A stretch of DNA of 64,000 nt from CAIUGU01 sp963819685 (lineage in GTDB: Bacteria > Pseudomonadota > Gammaproteobacteria > Steroidobacterales > Steroidobacteraceae): NCBI GenBank assembly GCA_963819685.1, contig CAWFXI010000011.1, positions 186,001 to 250,000 of the forward strand. The letters run 5' to 3'. Under the pieces are notes generated by a model. The model had not been told where the DNA came from. It saw only the letters and a list, made by a program, of their open reading frames with translations, and did no database searches. This document shows, one piece after another, positions 7,548-16,733 of the stretch; the first letter of the stretch is position 1, and each line of letters begins with the position of its first letter. Made by a program: the position numbers and the translations under genes.

Positions 7548-8429
7548 TCACGCAAAAGCGATACCTGCCTGCCGGAGTGCTTCGAGCACGGGCACCTTGC
7601 ACTGATCCGACAATGGGGTGAGCGGCAGTCGCAAGCCATCTTCAATGAAACCCATGCGCGCCAGGGCCCATTTGACGGGGATTGGATTAGACTCAATAAA
7701 CAAATACTTATGCAATCCTGTTAATGTTTTATCTATGGTGCGTGCACGCCCGGCATCGTGGGCGAGCGCGGCCGCACACATCTCATGCATGGGTCGTGGT
7801 GCCACATTGGCGGTGACCGAGATGACGCCCCTGAAGCCCGCCAGAATGCTCTCGCAGGCGATGTCGTCGTCACCGCTCAGCAACAGGAACCGGTCACCGA
7901 GACGGGCCTGCAGTTCCAGATTGCGCTCCAGCGAACCGCTGGCCTCCTTGATGCCAATGATATTGGGCACGTCAGCGAGCCGAACCACCGTATCCGGCTT
8001 CATGTCGACGCCCGTGCGGGACGGAACGTTGTAGAGAATCTGCGGAATCCGCACTGCCGCGGCAATGGCCTTGTAGTGCTGGAAAAGCCCTTCCTGCGTC
8101 GGCTTGTTGTAATACGGCGTCACCAGCAGACATGCAGCGGCTCCTGACTGCCGCGCCAGTTCCGTCCATTCAATAGCTTCGCGCGTGGAATTCGCTCCGG
8201 TGCCGGCGATCACCGGAATCCGCCCGGCCGCGCGGGCAATCACGCGCCTGACCACTTCCATATGCTCCTCGACATCCAGCGTAGGCGATTCACCCGTCGT
8301 ACCTACCGCAACGATGCCGTCGGTGCCATTGGCGACGTGAAAATCGACGAGTCCGTCGAGGGCCGAATAATCCACTGCGCCGTCCGCCCGCATGGGCGTG
8401 ACGATTGCGACGATGCTACCGCTGAACAT
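7548..8429 (-). CDS. dapA: 4-hydroxy-tetrahydrodipicolinate synthase
   Basis: A 293-residue class I aldolase that condenses pyruvate with aspartate semialdehyde, the first dedicated step of lysine and meso-diaminopimelate synthesis. GTTGESPTL (about residues 43-51), the Tyr in LYNVPSRTG (about 133) and the Schiff-base Lys in IGIKEASG (about 161) are all present. It is followed by tRNA-Ser rather than bamC, the usual downstream neighbour in many Gammaproteobacteria. Confidence 0.97.
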   Translation of the reverse strand: MFSGSIVAIVTPMRADGAVDYSALDGLVDFHVANGTDGIVAVGTTGESPTLDVEEHMEVVRRVIARAAGRIPVIAGTGANSTREAIEWTELARQSGAAACLLVTPYYNKPTQEGLFQHYKAIAAAVRIPQILYNVPSRTGVDMKPDTVVRLADVPNIIGIKEASGSLERNLELQARLGDRFLLLSGDDDIACESILAGFRGVISVTANVAPRPMHEMCAAALAHDAGRARTIDKTLTGLHKYLFIESNPIPVKWALARMGFIEDGLRLPLTPLSDQCKVPVLEALRQAGIAFA

Positions 8430-8532
8430 GGGGAAACCCTGGGCCGCTCAAAAGGGGACGTGATCGTACTCAAGTTTTTTCTGCCGGTCGATGCCTGTAC
8501 ACTCGAAGGAGCAACAGACACCGACCGGTTTA

Positions 8533-9063
8533 ATGAAACAACTTATCGTCATTTCTGCCATCGGCAACGACCGGACCGGCCTCGTCTACGATCTCACCAG
8601 GGTAGTACTCGACTGCGGCGGCAACATCGTGGAGAGCCGCATGAGCGCGCTTGGCAACGAATTTGCCATGCTGCTGCTGGTTGCAGGGAACTGGCACACG
8701 CTGGCACGTCTCGAGGCCGAAGTAGCCAAACTCGACGCAGCGGGTAACATGAGCGTCACGGTGCGGCGCACGGAGCCCAAGGCAGCCCGGTCGGACGTAC
8801 TCACCTATTCTGTCGATGTAGTGTGCCTCGACCAACCAGGAATCGTGTTCCACCTCGCCGGTTTCTTCAGTTCACGGGGCATCGATATCGCGGAAGTGAA
8901 TACCCGCAGCTATGCCGCGGCACACACCGGGGCGCCCATGTTTTCGGTGCAGATGGTCGTGCATATCCCCAGCAAGATCCATGTGGCCGCCCTGCGCGAA
9001 GAATTCATGGATTTCTGTGATCACCAGAACCTTGATGCGATCCTCGAACCCCTGAAGTCCTGA
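8533..9063 (+). CDS. gcvR: GcvR-like double ACT-domain regulator
   Basis: About 176 residues with two ACT domains (MKQLIVISAIGNDRTGLVYDL... and VVCLDQPGIVFHLAGFF...). In E. coli GcvR antagonises GcvA control of the glycine cleavage genes. The ATG at 8533 is chosen because the family starts directly with the first ACT strand. An upstream in-frame ATG at 8491 would add 14 residues and sits before the AGGAG at 8507-8511, so the exact start is open. Like its E. coli relative it precedes a PrxQ/Bcp gene. Confidence 0.85.
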   Translation: MKQLIVISAIGNDRTGLVYDLTRVVLDCGGNIVESRMSALGNEFAMLLLVAGNWHTLARLEAEVAKLDAAGNMSVTVRRTEPKAARSDVLTYSVDVVCLDQPGIVFHLAGFFSSRGIDIAEVNTRSYAAAHTGAPMFSVQMVVHIPSKIHVAALREEFMDFCDHQNLDAILEPLKS

Positions 9064-9085
9064 CTCACTGCGCTCCCACCAGACA

Positions 9086-9571
9086 ATGGCCGTCAAAACA
9101 GTCGCCCTTGGCAAAGCCGTCCCGGCTTTTTCCCTGCCTGCGACGGGCACAGGCAGTTGGGCACTGAAGGACGCAGCCGGCTCTGCGGTCGTCCTGTATT
9201 TCTACCCGCGTGACAACACGCCAGGCTGCACCCAGGAAGGCAGGGACTTCGCCACCACAGCCGCGGCCTTCCGCAAAGCCGGCACCATCGTCCTCGGCGT
9301 CTCGGCCGACAGCCTGGAATCGCATGAAAGGTTCAAGGCGAAAATGCAATTCCCCTTCGAACTGCTGGCCGATGTCGACCAGAAGGTCTGCAGGCTTTTC
9401 GACGTCATCCAGGAAAAGAGCATGTACGGCAGGAAGTTCATGGGGATTGTGCGCAGCACGTTCCTGATCGACGGCAAGGGCGTGCTGCGCCATGAGTGGC
9501 GCAAGGTCAAAGTTGCGGGCCATGCAGCCGCAGTGCTCGCCGCCGCCAAGGCACTTAAGCCCTCGCCCTAA
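9086..9571 (+). CDS. bcp: Thioredoxin-dependent thiol peroxidase, Bcp/PrxQ type
   Basis: A 161-residue peroxiredoxin that reduces peroxides with thioredoxin. The peroxidatic Cys is in FYPRDNTPGCTQEGRDF at about residue 49. The position five residues further, usual for a resolving Cys in this family, does not hold a Cys. The Arg of the active site is in GIVRSTFLID. It follows gcvR by 22 bases and is read in the same direction. Confidence 0.93.
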   Translation: MAVKTVALGKAVPAFSLPATGTGSWALKDAAGSAVVLYFYPRDNTPGCTQEGRDFATTAAAFRKAGTIVLGVSADSLESHERFKAKMQFPFELLADVDQKVCRLFDVIQEKSMYGRKFMGIVRSTFLIDGKGVLRHEWRKVKVAGHAAAVLAAAKALKPSP

Positions 9572-9602
9572 TCGCCTTTACGCCATCGGGAGTTCAAGAA
9601 CG

Positions 9603-11021
9603 TTGACCAGGAAGACCCGCGCGGCGAAGCGCCGCATATTCGTGCTGGACACCAATGTGCTGATGCACGACCCGGCCGCGATTTTCCGCTTTGAGGAACA
9701 CGACATCTACATACCGATGATCGTGCTGGAGGAGCTGGATGCGGGCAAGAAAGGCGTCTCCGAAGCCGCCCGCAATGTGCGCCAGGTCAGCCGGTTCCTC
9801 GACGAACTGATGGGTGGCTCGAGCAAGGCGCAAATTGACCTTGGTATCGAACTGCCCACGGCAAAGATCGTCAACGGGGGCAAGAAAGCCCCCAGCGGCC
9901 GCCTCTATTTCCAGACCCGTAAACTGGCATCGGTGTTGCCCGATACGTTGCCCGGACACGGTGCCGACAACGAAATTCTGGCGCAGACGCTGGCGCTGCA
10001 GAAGGAGTTCAAGGAGGCCCGTGTCACGCTGGTTTCCAAAGACATCAATCTGCGCATCAAGGCCTCCATCATCGGTGTACAGACCGAGGACTACTACAGC
10101 GACAAGACGATTGAAGATGCCGACCTGCTCTACACCGGTGTACAGAAGCTGCCCGCGTCATTCTGGGAAAAACACGGCAAGGGCATGCAATCGTGGCAGG
10201 AGCACGCGCAGACGTTCTATCGCATCAAGGGGCCCATGACCCGCGACTGGCACGTCAACCAGTTCGTGTATCAGGAAGAAGGCAATGGCTTCGAAGCCAT
10301 CGTCAGCAAGCTCGAGAACAGCGAAGCAGTACTGCAGCTCGTACGGGACTTTCGCGGTGAGCGGCACAACATCTGGGGCATCACGGCCCGCAATCGCGAG
10401 CAGAACTTCGCACTCAATCTGCTGATGGATCCGGAAGTCGACTTTGTCACGATCCTGGGTCCTGCCGGCACCGGTAAAACGCTGCTCACGCTTGCTGCCG
10501 GCCTCGCGCAGACGCTTGAGAGCAACCGCTACACCGAGATCATCATGACGCGGGTCACGATCCCGCTGGGCGAGGACATCGGCTTTCTGCCAGGCACTGA
10601 AGAAGAGAAAATGGAACCCTGGATGGGCGCCCTCATGGACAACCTGGAGGTCCTGACGCAAAGCCAGGAAGGCGGCACCTGGGGACGGGCAGCCACCAAT
10701 GACCTGCTGCGCAATCGCATCAAGATCCGCTCGCTCAATTTCATGCGCGGCCGTACGTTCCTGAATCGGTTCATCATTCTCGATGAGGCGCAGAACCTTA
10801 CGCCCAAACAGATGAAGGCTGTCGTCACTCGTGCCGGTCCTGGTACGAAACTCGTGTGCCTTGGAAATATTGCGCAGATCGACACTCCCTACCTGACAGA
10901 GACCACCTCAGGGTTGACCTACGTGGTGAATCGATTCCGTGGGTGGGAACATGGTGGCCATATCACGCTCATGCGCGGCGAACGCTCGCGCCTCGCCGAT
11001 CATGCCTCGGAGACGCTCTAG
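9603..11021 (+). CDS. PIN-PhoH2 family protein (RNase/ATPase)
   Basis: About 472 residues. An N-terminal PIN nuclease domain starts with FVLDTNVLMHDP (about residues 13-24). A C-terminal PhoH ATPase has Walker A GPAGTGKT at about residue 286 and Walker B FIILDEAQNLT. The family (YlaK/PhoH2) couples RNA unwinding to cleavage. The start is set at TTG 9603, about 10 bases after CGGGAG. The frame stays open back to 9492, but that part overlaps bcp and is not conserved-looking. The biological role in this organism is unknown. Confidence 0.92.
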   Translation: MTRKTRAAKRRIFVLDTNVLMHDPAAIFRFEEHDIYIPMIVLEELDAGKKGVSEAARNVRQVSRFLDELMGGSSKAQIDLGIELPTAKIVNGGKKAPSGRLYFQTRKLASVLPDTLPGHGADNEILAQTLALQKEFKEARVTLVSKDINLRIKASIIGVQTEDYYSDKTIEDADLLYTGVQKLPASFWEKHGKGMQSWQEHAQTFYRIKGPMTRDWHVNQFVYQEEGNGFEAIVSKLENSEAVLQLVRDFRGERHNIWGITARNREQNFALNLLMDPEVDFVTILGPAGTGKTLLTLAAGLAQTLESNRYTEIIMTRVTIPLGEDIGFLPGTEEEKMEPWMGALMDNLEVLTQSQEGGTWGRAATNDLLRNRIKIRSLNFMRGRTFLNRFIILDEAQNLTPKQMKAVVTRAGPGTKLVCLGNIAQIDTPYLTETTSGLTYVVNRFRGWEHGGHITLMRGERSRLADHASETL

Positions 11022-11135
11022 ATCAAGGTGGTGCAGACCTTTTGCGGGAGTCGGCGCACGGGTGACGCTACAAAAGCCGCACTTCGCAGACTGTAACTAA
11101 TTGCAAAGGCAGCAAATTCCTGAGGAACGGCTCAC

Positions 11136-12713
11136 TTGCCCCGGGCCACCCGCGCGCCCAGAATCGAACCTCTTGGGCATGACGGGGTCGAACCCGGTAC
11201 TTCAGGTCTCTGGCACAAACGTGAAAGCATCCTTAGCTGGCTCTTGATCGTGGCGCTCTTCGTCAACGTTGCGCCCGTGGGAGCCGTACGCGCGGCTGAG
11301 CTGCCGGATATGGGCAGCCCGGCGCAGGCCATCATCACGCTCGAAGACGAGTATCGCATCGGACGCATGATCGTCCGGGGACTGCGCGATGGCGACCAGA
11401 TTCTGGATGACCCCGAAGTGTCCGAATACATCGAGTCACTCGGTCTGCGCCTGTCGAGCCAGGCACAGGAGGGTCGACAGCACTTTGACTTTTTCGTCGT
11501 CAAGGACAATGACATCAATGCCTTTGCGTTGCCGGGCGGCTTTGTCGGTGTCAATGCGGGTCTGCTGCTCGAAACCCACAATGAAGGCGAACTGGCGAGC
11601 GTCCTGTCACACGAAATCGCCCATGTCACGCAGCGGCACATTGCCCGCAGCATTGCCGAACAGAGTCGCACCGGGCTCGTATCAACGGCGGCGATGCTGG
11701 CTGCCATCCTGCTCGGTGCTGCCGCAGGCGGTGGAGACATGGCCATGGCAGGCATGGCTGCCGCTCAGAGCGTTGCCATCCAGAACCAGATCAGCTTTAC
11801 GCGCGAGAACGAGATCGAAGCAGACCGGGTTGGCATCAACTTCCTGGCCCAATCCGGATTTGATCCCGATTCCATGCCCGCCTTCTTTGAAACCATCGGT
11901 CGACGTGCCGGAACGACCGAAGGCATGATTCCCGAAATGCTGCGCACCCACCCGGTGAGCACCACACGTATTTCGGAGTCGCGCAGCCGGGCACAACAGT
12001 ACCAGGGACCCTATGCACCGGACAGCCTGAGTTATTCGCTGACGCGGGAAAGACTGCGGGTGCTGTCCACCCCGGCGGGCAAGAACGCCCTCGACTACTA
12101 CGCCGCCACCATCACGAATGAAGCGGATGCCACGCCCGCCGAGCGCTACGGCAAGGGCCTTGCGCTGATGTCGGCAGGACGTGCGGAAGCCGCCGTACCC
12201 ATTTTTACATCGCTGCTCAAGGCGGATCAGGCCGTCATCCAGTATCACACCGCGCTGGGCCAGGCGCAGCAGCAGGCGGGCGATGACAAGGCTGCGCTGG
12301 CTACCCTCGACTCCGCACGCAATCTGTTTCCGCGCAACATACCTGTCACGGTACGCTATGCCGAAACACTGATGCAGCAAGGCGATTCGCGTCGGGCGCA
12401 CCAGGTCCTGCTGGATCTTTTCAATACCGTGGCACCGACTCCCGAACAGGCGCGACTCATTGCAAGGGCGGCGAACTCTGCAGGTGATGTCGCGGACTCC
12501 TATTACTACATGGCGGAATACCACCTGATGGGGGGCGACCTCCCCCTCGCGATCAATCAGCTGAAAATGGCTCTGGACGTTCCCGAACTGAGCCAGGTAC
12601 AACGCTCGCGCTTCCAGGCCCGCCTGGAAGAGATCCAGGCAGCGTTGCCGAAACGACGCGGCAGGCAGAGCGACACTGGCGGCGGATCGCGACAAAGCCG
12701 CCCGCCCGGCTAG
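11136..12713 (+). CDS. bepA: BepA/YfgC-like periplasmic M48 protease with TPR repeats
   Basis: About 525 residues. A hydrophobic export signal (SWLLIVALFVNVAPVGAVRA, about 35-54) follows a long basic N-tail. The zinc motif HEIAH is at about residues 159-163 and the third ligand is in NEIEADRVG. The C-terminal third holds TPR-like helices (RYGKGLALMSAGRAEAA...). The family helps assemble or degrade outer-membrane proteins such as LptD. The start is TTG 11136 with TGAGGAA ten bases upstream; a shorter start nearer the signal is possible. Confidence 0.9.
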   Translation: MPRATRAPRIEPLGHDGVEPGTSGLWHKRESILSWLLIVALFVNVAPVGAVRAAELPDMGSPAQAIITLEDEYRIGRMIVRGLRDGDQILDDPEVSEYIESLGLRLSSQAQEGRQHFDFFVVKDNDINAFALPGGFVGVNAGLLLETHNEGELASVLSHEIAHVTQRHIARSIAEQSRTGLVSTAAMLAAILLGAAAGGGDMAMAGMAAAQSVAIQNQISFTRENEIEADRVGINFLAQSGFDPDSMPAFFETIGRRAGTTEGMIPEMLRTHPVSTTRISESRSRAQQYQGPYAPDSLSYSLTRERLRVLSTPAGKNALDYYAATITNEADATPAERYGKGLALMSAGRAEAAVPIFTSLLKADQAVIQYHTALGQAQQQAGDDKAALATLDSARNLFPRNIPVTVRYAETLMQQGDSRRAHQVLLDLFNTVAPTPEQARLIARAANSAGDVADSYYYMAEYHLMGGDLPLAINQLKMALDVPELSQVQRSRFQARLEEIQAALPKRRGRQSDTGGGSRQSRPPG

Positions 12714-12744
12714 CTGCTAGAATCCGCGCAAGACATTCCCGCGA

Positions 12745-13572
12745 ATGGCCTTGCTGAACCGCTATCAGTCGATGCTGTCGAATGGATTCCGCTCCCGCAT
12801 GACACTCCTGCAGCCCTGCGCCCTGCGTACCCCTTTCCTCCTGCTTGTTCTCGCCGCGCTCGGAGGCTGTGCCACGGCGCCAGGCAGAACCTCTTCTTCG
12901 GACCCGTGGGAGGGCTTCAATCGCGGCGTCTATCGCTTCAACGATTTTGCTGATCGCAACGCCTTGAAGCCGGTTGCCAAGGGTTACAAGGCCGTCACGC
13001 CAGGCTGGGCGCGCACTGGTGTCAGCAACTTTTTTTCCAATCTCACGTACCCGTGGACCATCGTCAACCAGCTGCTCCAGGGCAAACCCGTGATGGCGTG
13101 CCGTGATACCGGGCGCCTCGTGATCAACAGCGTGGTGGGAATTGGCGGACTGATCGACGTGGCAACGCATGCGGGGCTGCCCGAGAATAACGAGGATTTC
13201 GGGCAGACACTCGCGGTCTGGGGCGTGCCTTCCGGTCCCTTCCTGACCATTCCTTTCTTCGGGCCGTCGAGCCTTCGCGACGGGCCGTCGCGAATCGCGG
13301 ATTACTTTTCCGGCGTGACGCTCTACATCGACGTCAGCTGGGAGCTGGAGTGGTCGGCGCGCGGACTTGCAATCGTCAACGACCGTGCCGCACTTCTGCA
13401 ACTGGATTCCCAGCTCAACAATGTATTCGACCCCTATGCCTTCCTGCGCGATGTGTGGGTCCAGCGGCGTGAATACCAGATCTATGACGGCAATCCGCCC
13501 GAACCGACTTTCGATGACGAGCCTCTCGAAGAAGAGCCGGCGCCAGAGACAGCACCGACCCCCGTACCCTGA
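12745..13572 (+). CDS. mlaA: MlaA (VacJ) lipoprotein of the phospholipid transport system
   Basis: The outer-membrane lipoprotein that removes misplaced phospholipids from the outer leaflet and passes them to MlaC. The lipobox LGGC places the lipidated Cys at about residue 42 from this start. The ATG at 12799 would give a more ordinary 23-residue signal and may be the true start. Conserved family segments are DPWEGFNRGVYRFND and the NNEDFGQTLAVWGVPSGP block. An acidic proline-rich tail ends the protein. It converges on mlaB, so the whole pathway is clustered. Confidence 0.94.
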   Translation: MALLNRYQSMLSNGFRSRMTLLQPCALRTPFLLLVLAALGGCATAPGRTSSSDPWEGFNRGVYRFNDFADRNALKPVAKGYKAVTPGWARTGVSNFFSNLTYPWTIVNQLLQGKPVMACRDTGRLVINSVVGIGGLIDVATHAGLPENNEDFGQTLAVWGVPSGPFLTIPFFGPSSLRDGPSRIADYFSGVTLYIDVSWELEWSARGLAIVNDRAALLQLDSQLNNVFDPYAFLRDVWVQRREYQIYDGNPPEPTFDDEPLEEEPAPETAPTPVP

Positions 13573-13581
13573 ACAATCGCA

Positions 13582-13902
13582 TCAGCCTTCCATTGGCAGC
13601 AGGTCGTCAAGTTCACTGATACGGGCCAACGCGCGCAGCTGTTCAGGAGCCCGGGTGAAGCGAATGCTCTTGCCGGTGTGGCTGGCGAACTTCAACCATT
13701 CGATCAGCAGTGCGAGGCCAGCACTATCACTCTGCGTAACACCCGCCAGATCCACTTCGATCTGCGCCGCGGCACCCGCAAACTTCGCCCGGCTCGTAAC
13801 CAACAGCGCATTCACGGTGTCGAAACCAAGCTCCCCCGTCACGACAAAATGACTCGCATCCACGATCTTGAGCTCGGCAGTGGCCGTCACAGTCTGCCTC
13901 AC
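13582..13902 (-). CDS. mlaB: MlaB-like STAS-domain protein
   Basis: A 106-residue STAS domain protein, the small cytoplasmic regulator of the MlaFE transporter. The sequence IEVDLAGVTQSDSAGLALLIEWL contains the conserved Asp-Ser-Ala-Gly STAS loop. Its ATG overlaps the mlaC stop. It is the last gene of the mlaFEDCB operon. Confidence 0.92.
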   Translation of the reverse strand: MRQTVTATAELKIVDASHFVVTGELGFDTVNALLVTSRAKFAGAAAQIEVDLAGVTQSDSAGLALLIEWLKFASHTGKSIRFTRAPEQLRALARISELDDLLPMEG

Positions 13903-14579
13903 TACGCAGAGGTGCCGGGTTTGGCGGGGGTACCGGACTCAAGCCGCTCAATCACGGCATCGAGGCCTTTCTGGTTGATCTCGGCGCCGATGTCCTTCTG
14001 AAACGACAGTACGTACGAAATGCCTTCGATCGTGACGTCCCACGCCTTCCAGCCCGTTGGCGTCAGCCGCATCGAATAGTTGACCGGTACCGGCTTGCCA
14101 CTGCCCGTATTGACGCGGGTTTCCACAGTGGCTGTCTTCGCTTTAGGGTCGCCCTTGAAAGGCAACACCACGAGCTGATTCGGCGTGAACTCCACCAGCG
14201 CGTTGCCGTAGGTCTGCAGCATGAACTTGTAGAAGGCGTCGATGAACCGTTTGCGCTGCTCGGGAGTTGCGGTCCGCCAGTGAACGGCCAGCACCCGTTG
14301 TGCCGCGGTCTGCGTATCGAAATGCGGCAGCAAGGTATCGTCCACCAGCTTGCGCAGCGCGGCGGGATCATTCTTGTACTCTTCACGGTGCGCCTGCAGT
14401 TCCTTGAGCAGCTGCTGTGCGACGCTGTCGATCAGCTCACGCGGCCCCTGCGTGTTGACGGCCGTGGCAGCCGCAGGCTCACCCGCCATGACCGGAACCG
14501 CGGGCGCTGCCAGCATCGCTCCCAGGACTGCCAGCGCGGCAACGCGTGAGTAGTGGACGACGGAACAGGTGACCTTCAT
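13902..14579 (-). CDS. mlaC: MlaC periplasmic phospholipid-binding protein
   Basis: A 225-residue secreted protein with an N-terminal signal (VAALAVLGAMLAAPAVPVMAGE). The Tol-Ttg2 domain follows: LLKELQAHREEYKNDPAALRKLVDDTLLPHFD, then the KRFIDAFYKFMLQTYGNALVEF block. It shuttles phospholipid between MlaA and the MlaFEDB complex. It lies 5 bases after mlaD. Confidence 0.95.
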   Translation of the reverse strand: MKVTCSVVHYSRVAALAVLGAMLAAPAVPVMAGEPAAATAVNTQGPRELIDSVAQQLLKELQAHREEYKNDPAALRKLVDDTLLPHFDTQTAAQRVLAVHWRTATPEQRKRFIDAFYKFMLQTYGNALVEFTPNQLVVLPFKGDPKAKTATVETRVNTGSGKPVPVNYSMRLTPTGWKAWDVTIEGISYVLSFQKDIGAEINQKGLDAVIERLESGTPAKPGTSA

Positions 14580-14584
14580 GAGCC

Positions 14585-15082
14585 CTACTCCTTTGCCGCC
14601 GGCGCAGTCTCGCTATCGTTACGCGATGACATACTGACCAGCAAGCGGTTGATCAGGTTCTCAAGCACCAGCGCGTCCTGGACGAATTCGATCTTGCTGC
14701 CATCCTGCAAAAAGCCATCAGCGCCGCCAGGAGAAATGCCGACGTACTGCCCACCGAGCAGCCCCGACGTCAGGATGCTGGCATTGCTGTCTTCGGGAAT
14801 GCGGTCATAGGAATTGTCGAAACGCAGCCGGACCCTGGCCTTGTAGACCGACTGGTCAAACGTGATCGACTCCACGCGGCCGACCGTGACGCCGGACATC
14901 GAAACGGGAGCACCCGCCTTGAGTCCGCCGATGTTCTCGAACAACGCTTCAACGTGATAGGCCGAGCCGCTGCCCAGCGAGAATTCGCGGCTGGTGATCT
15001 GCGTCACCATGAACAACAGGGCCGCAAAGCCCAGCAGGACAAACAGGCCCGTGGAAATCTCGGTGGCGCTTGACTGACGCAT
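14585..15082 (-). CDS. mlaD: MlaD, MCE-domain membrane-anchored lipid carrier
   Basis: About 165 residues: one N-terminal membrane helix (TGLFVLLGFAALLFMVTQI), then an MCE domain (YHVEALFENIGGLKAGAPV...GRVESITFD). It forms a hexameric ring on the inner membrane that hands lipid to MlaE. The ATG at 15082 is preferred because AGGT lies about 9 bases upstream; a TTG at 15097 would add five residues. Confidence 0.94.
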   Translation of the reverse strand: MRQSSATEISTGLFVLLGFAALLFMVTQITSREFSLGSGSAYHVEALFENIGGLKAGAPVSMSGVTVGRVESITFDQSVYKARVRLRFDNSYDRIPEDSNASILTSGLLGGQYVGISPGGADGFLQDGSKIEFVQDALVLENLINRLLVSMSSRNDSETAPAAKE

Positions 15083-15103
15083 GTCATTACCTCGCAACTG
15101 GCA

Positions 15104-15871
15104 TCACAGCATGACGGCCGTGAGCATGAAATCCAGTATCAATGTCAGCACGGCGGAAATCACCACCGTACGGGTAGTCGCCCGCCCGACGCCTTCGGCC
15201 GTCGGCCTGGCCGTATATCCTTCGTGTACCGCAACCAGGCTGCAGGCCACCCCGAAAACGCAGCTCTTGATGATGCCTTCGTTGATGTCACCGGACTCCA
15301 CGCTGGCAATCATCTGCGACCAGAACGAACCCTGGTCCACCCCCAACTGCTGCACGCCGACGAGTTGCACGCCAAAGATGCCGATCGAGATGAAAATGGC
15401 ACTGAGCAGCGGCATCGCGATGACGCCCCCAAGGAAACGGGGTGCAATCACCCGGCGAATCGGATCGACCGCCATCATTTCCATGGCAGACAGCTGGTCA
15501 GTAGCCCGCATCAGCCCGATCTCGGACGCAAGCGCCGTACCCGCACGCCCGGCAAACAGTAGAGCCGTCACTACCGGTCCGAGTTCCTTGATCAAGCCCA
15601 GTGCCGCCGCCGTACCTAGCGAGTCCTCGGACCCGAACCGCGACAACAGATCATAGCCCTGCAACCCCAGCACCGCGCCCACGAAGAGACCGCAGGTCAT
15701 GATGATGACCAGCGACAGCGCCCCGGCATTGTGGATCTGGTCGACGATGTAGCGCGGCCGCAGAAGCGCGCCAGGTACCTGGCCCAGGATGCGGACAAGG
15801 AAAATCGCCGTCGCCCCGACGGACACGACGAAGTTCTTCAGCGCAGCGAGCAGCTCATGCAACAAGCGCAT
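15104..15871 (-). CDS. mlaE: MlaE lipid ABC transporter permease
   Basis: About 255 residues from MRLLHELLAAL, with about five membrane segments. The conserved permease core is present: LFVGAVLGLQGYDLL, then IKELGPVVTALLFAGRAGTALASEIG and MAVDPIRRVIAPRFLGGVIAMPLL. The frame extends 24 codons further, but those overlap the end of mlaF and the family starts at this Met. Confidence 0.95.
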   Translation of the reverse strand: MRLLHELLAALKNFVVSVGATAIFLVRILGQVPGALLRPRYIVDQIHNAGALSLVIIMTCGLFVGAVLGLQGYDLLSRFGSEDSLGTAAALGLIKELGPVVTALLFAGRAGTALASEIGLMRATDQLSAMEMMAVDPIRRVIAPRFLGGVIAMPLLSAIFISIGIFGVQLVGVQQLGVDQGSFWSQMIASVESGDINEGIIKSCVFGVACSLVAVHEGYTARPTAEGVGRATTRTVVISAVLTLILDFMLTAVML

Positions 15872-15875
15872 CGCG

Positions 15876-16733
15876 TCAAACGTCCCCGGCGAGCAGTTGC
15901 TCACGGTAATCGGGTGCGGGATAGTGGAAAGCGACAGGGCCATCGGGCAAGCCGTTCATGAACTGCCGTACCAGTTCGGAATCGCTTGCCTTGAGTGCCT
16001 TGGGGTTACCGGACGCCACCACTTTGCCTGCCGAGAGGATATAGCTGACATCCGCAATCGTCGCGATCTCATCCACGTCGTGCGACACCACGATACTGGT
16101 CAATCCAAGCGCATCGTTCGTCTGCCTGACGAGACGCAGAATGACCCCGAGCGAGATCGGATCAAGTCCGGCGAAGGGTTCATCGTAGATCAGCAGTTCC
16201 GGATCCATCGCCATGGCGCGAGCCAGTGCCACACGCCGACCCATGCCACCCGACAATTCGGACGGGTACAGCGACCAGGCGCCCCTCAAGCCCACCGTCT
16301 GGAGTTTGGCCAGGACGATGTTCCTGATGATGCTTTCGGGCAGCCGCGTATGTTCACGCAGCGGGAATGCGACGTTCTCGAACACGTCGATGTCGGTGAG
16401 CAACGCGCCATTCTGGAACAGCATCCCCATGCGCCTGCGCAGGCGGTAGAGATCGGCGGTTGAGAGCCTTGAAACATCCTGACCGTCGACCAGAATCCGG
16501 CCGCGATCCGGCCTGATCTGCCCGGTCATCAGTCGCAGCAGCGTGGTCTTGCCGGTGCCGCTCGGTCCCATGATGGCCGTAATGCGCCCGCGGGGAATCG
16601 TGATATCGAGCCCTGAAAAAATCGAGCGCCCGCCTACCGAGTAGTGGACGCCCGAGATTTCCACGAGATTGTCGACCGTAGTGGCCTGCACAGCTGGCGC
16701 GGATGGATTAATCAAAGGTTCCCTAGGCAGCAT
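15876..16733 (-). CDS. mlaF: MlaF lipid ABC transporter ATPase
   Basis: About 285 residues. Walker A is GPSGTGKTT, the signature is LSGGMGRRVALARAMA, Walker B is LLIYDEPFAGLDP and the H-loop is VVSHDVDE. It powers MlaE in maintaining outer-membrane asymmetry. The ATG at 16733 (MLPREPLINPS) is chosen; in-frame ATGs at 16742 and 16778 lie deeper inside fba. Even the chosen start overlaps the fba stop by 11 bases, so the two genes may be co-transcribed. Confidence 0.94.
   Translation of the reverse strand: MLPREPLINPSAPAVQATTVDNLVEISGVHYSVGGRSIFSGLDITIPRGRITAIMGPSGTGKTTLLRLMTGQIRPDRGRILVDGQDVSRLSTADLYRLRRRMGMLFQNGALLTDIDVFENVAFPLREHTRLPESIIRNIVLAKLQTVGLRGAWSLYPSELSGGMGRRVALARAMAMDPELLIYDEPFAGLDPISLGVILRLVRQTNDALGLTSIVVSHDVDEIATIADVSYILSAGKVVASGNPKALKASDSELVRQFMNGLPDGPVAFHYPAPDYREQLLAGDV

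Noticed and set aside
7210..7724. Small ORFs over the tRNA-Ser region (translations with GWDSNPR or RVGFEPT)
   Set aside because: These are the well-known spurious translations of a serine tRNA T-arm.
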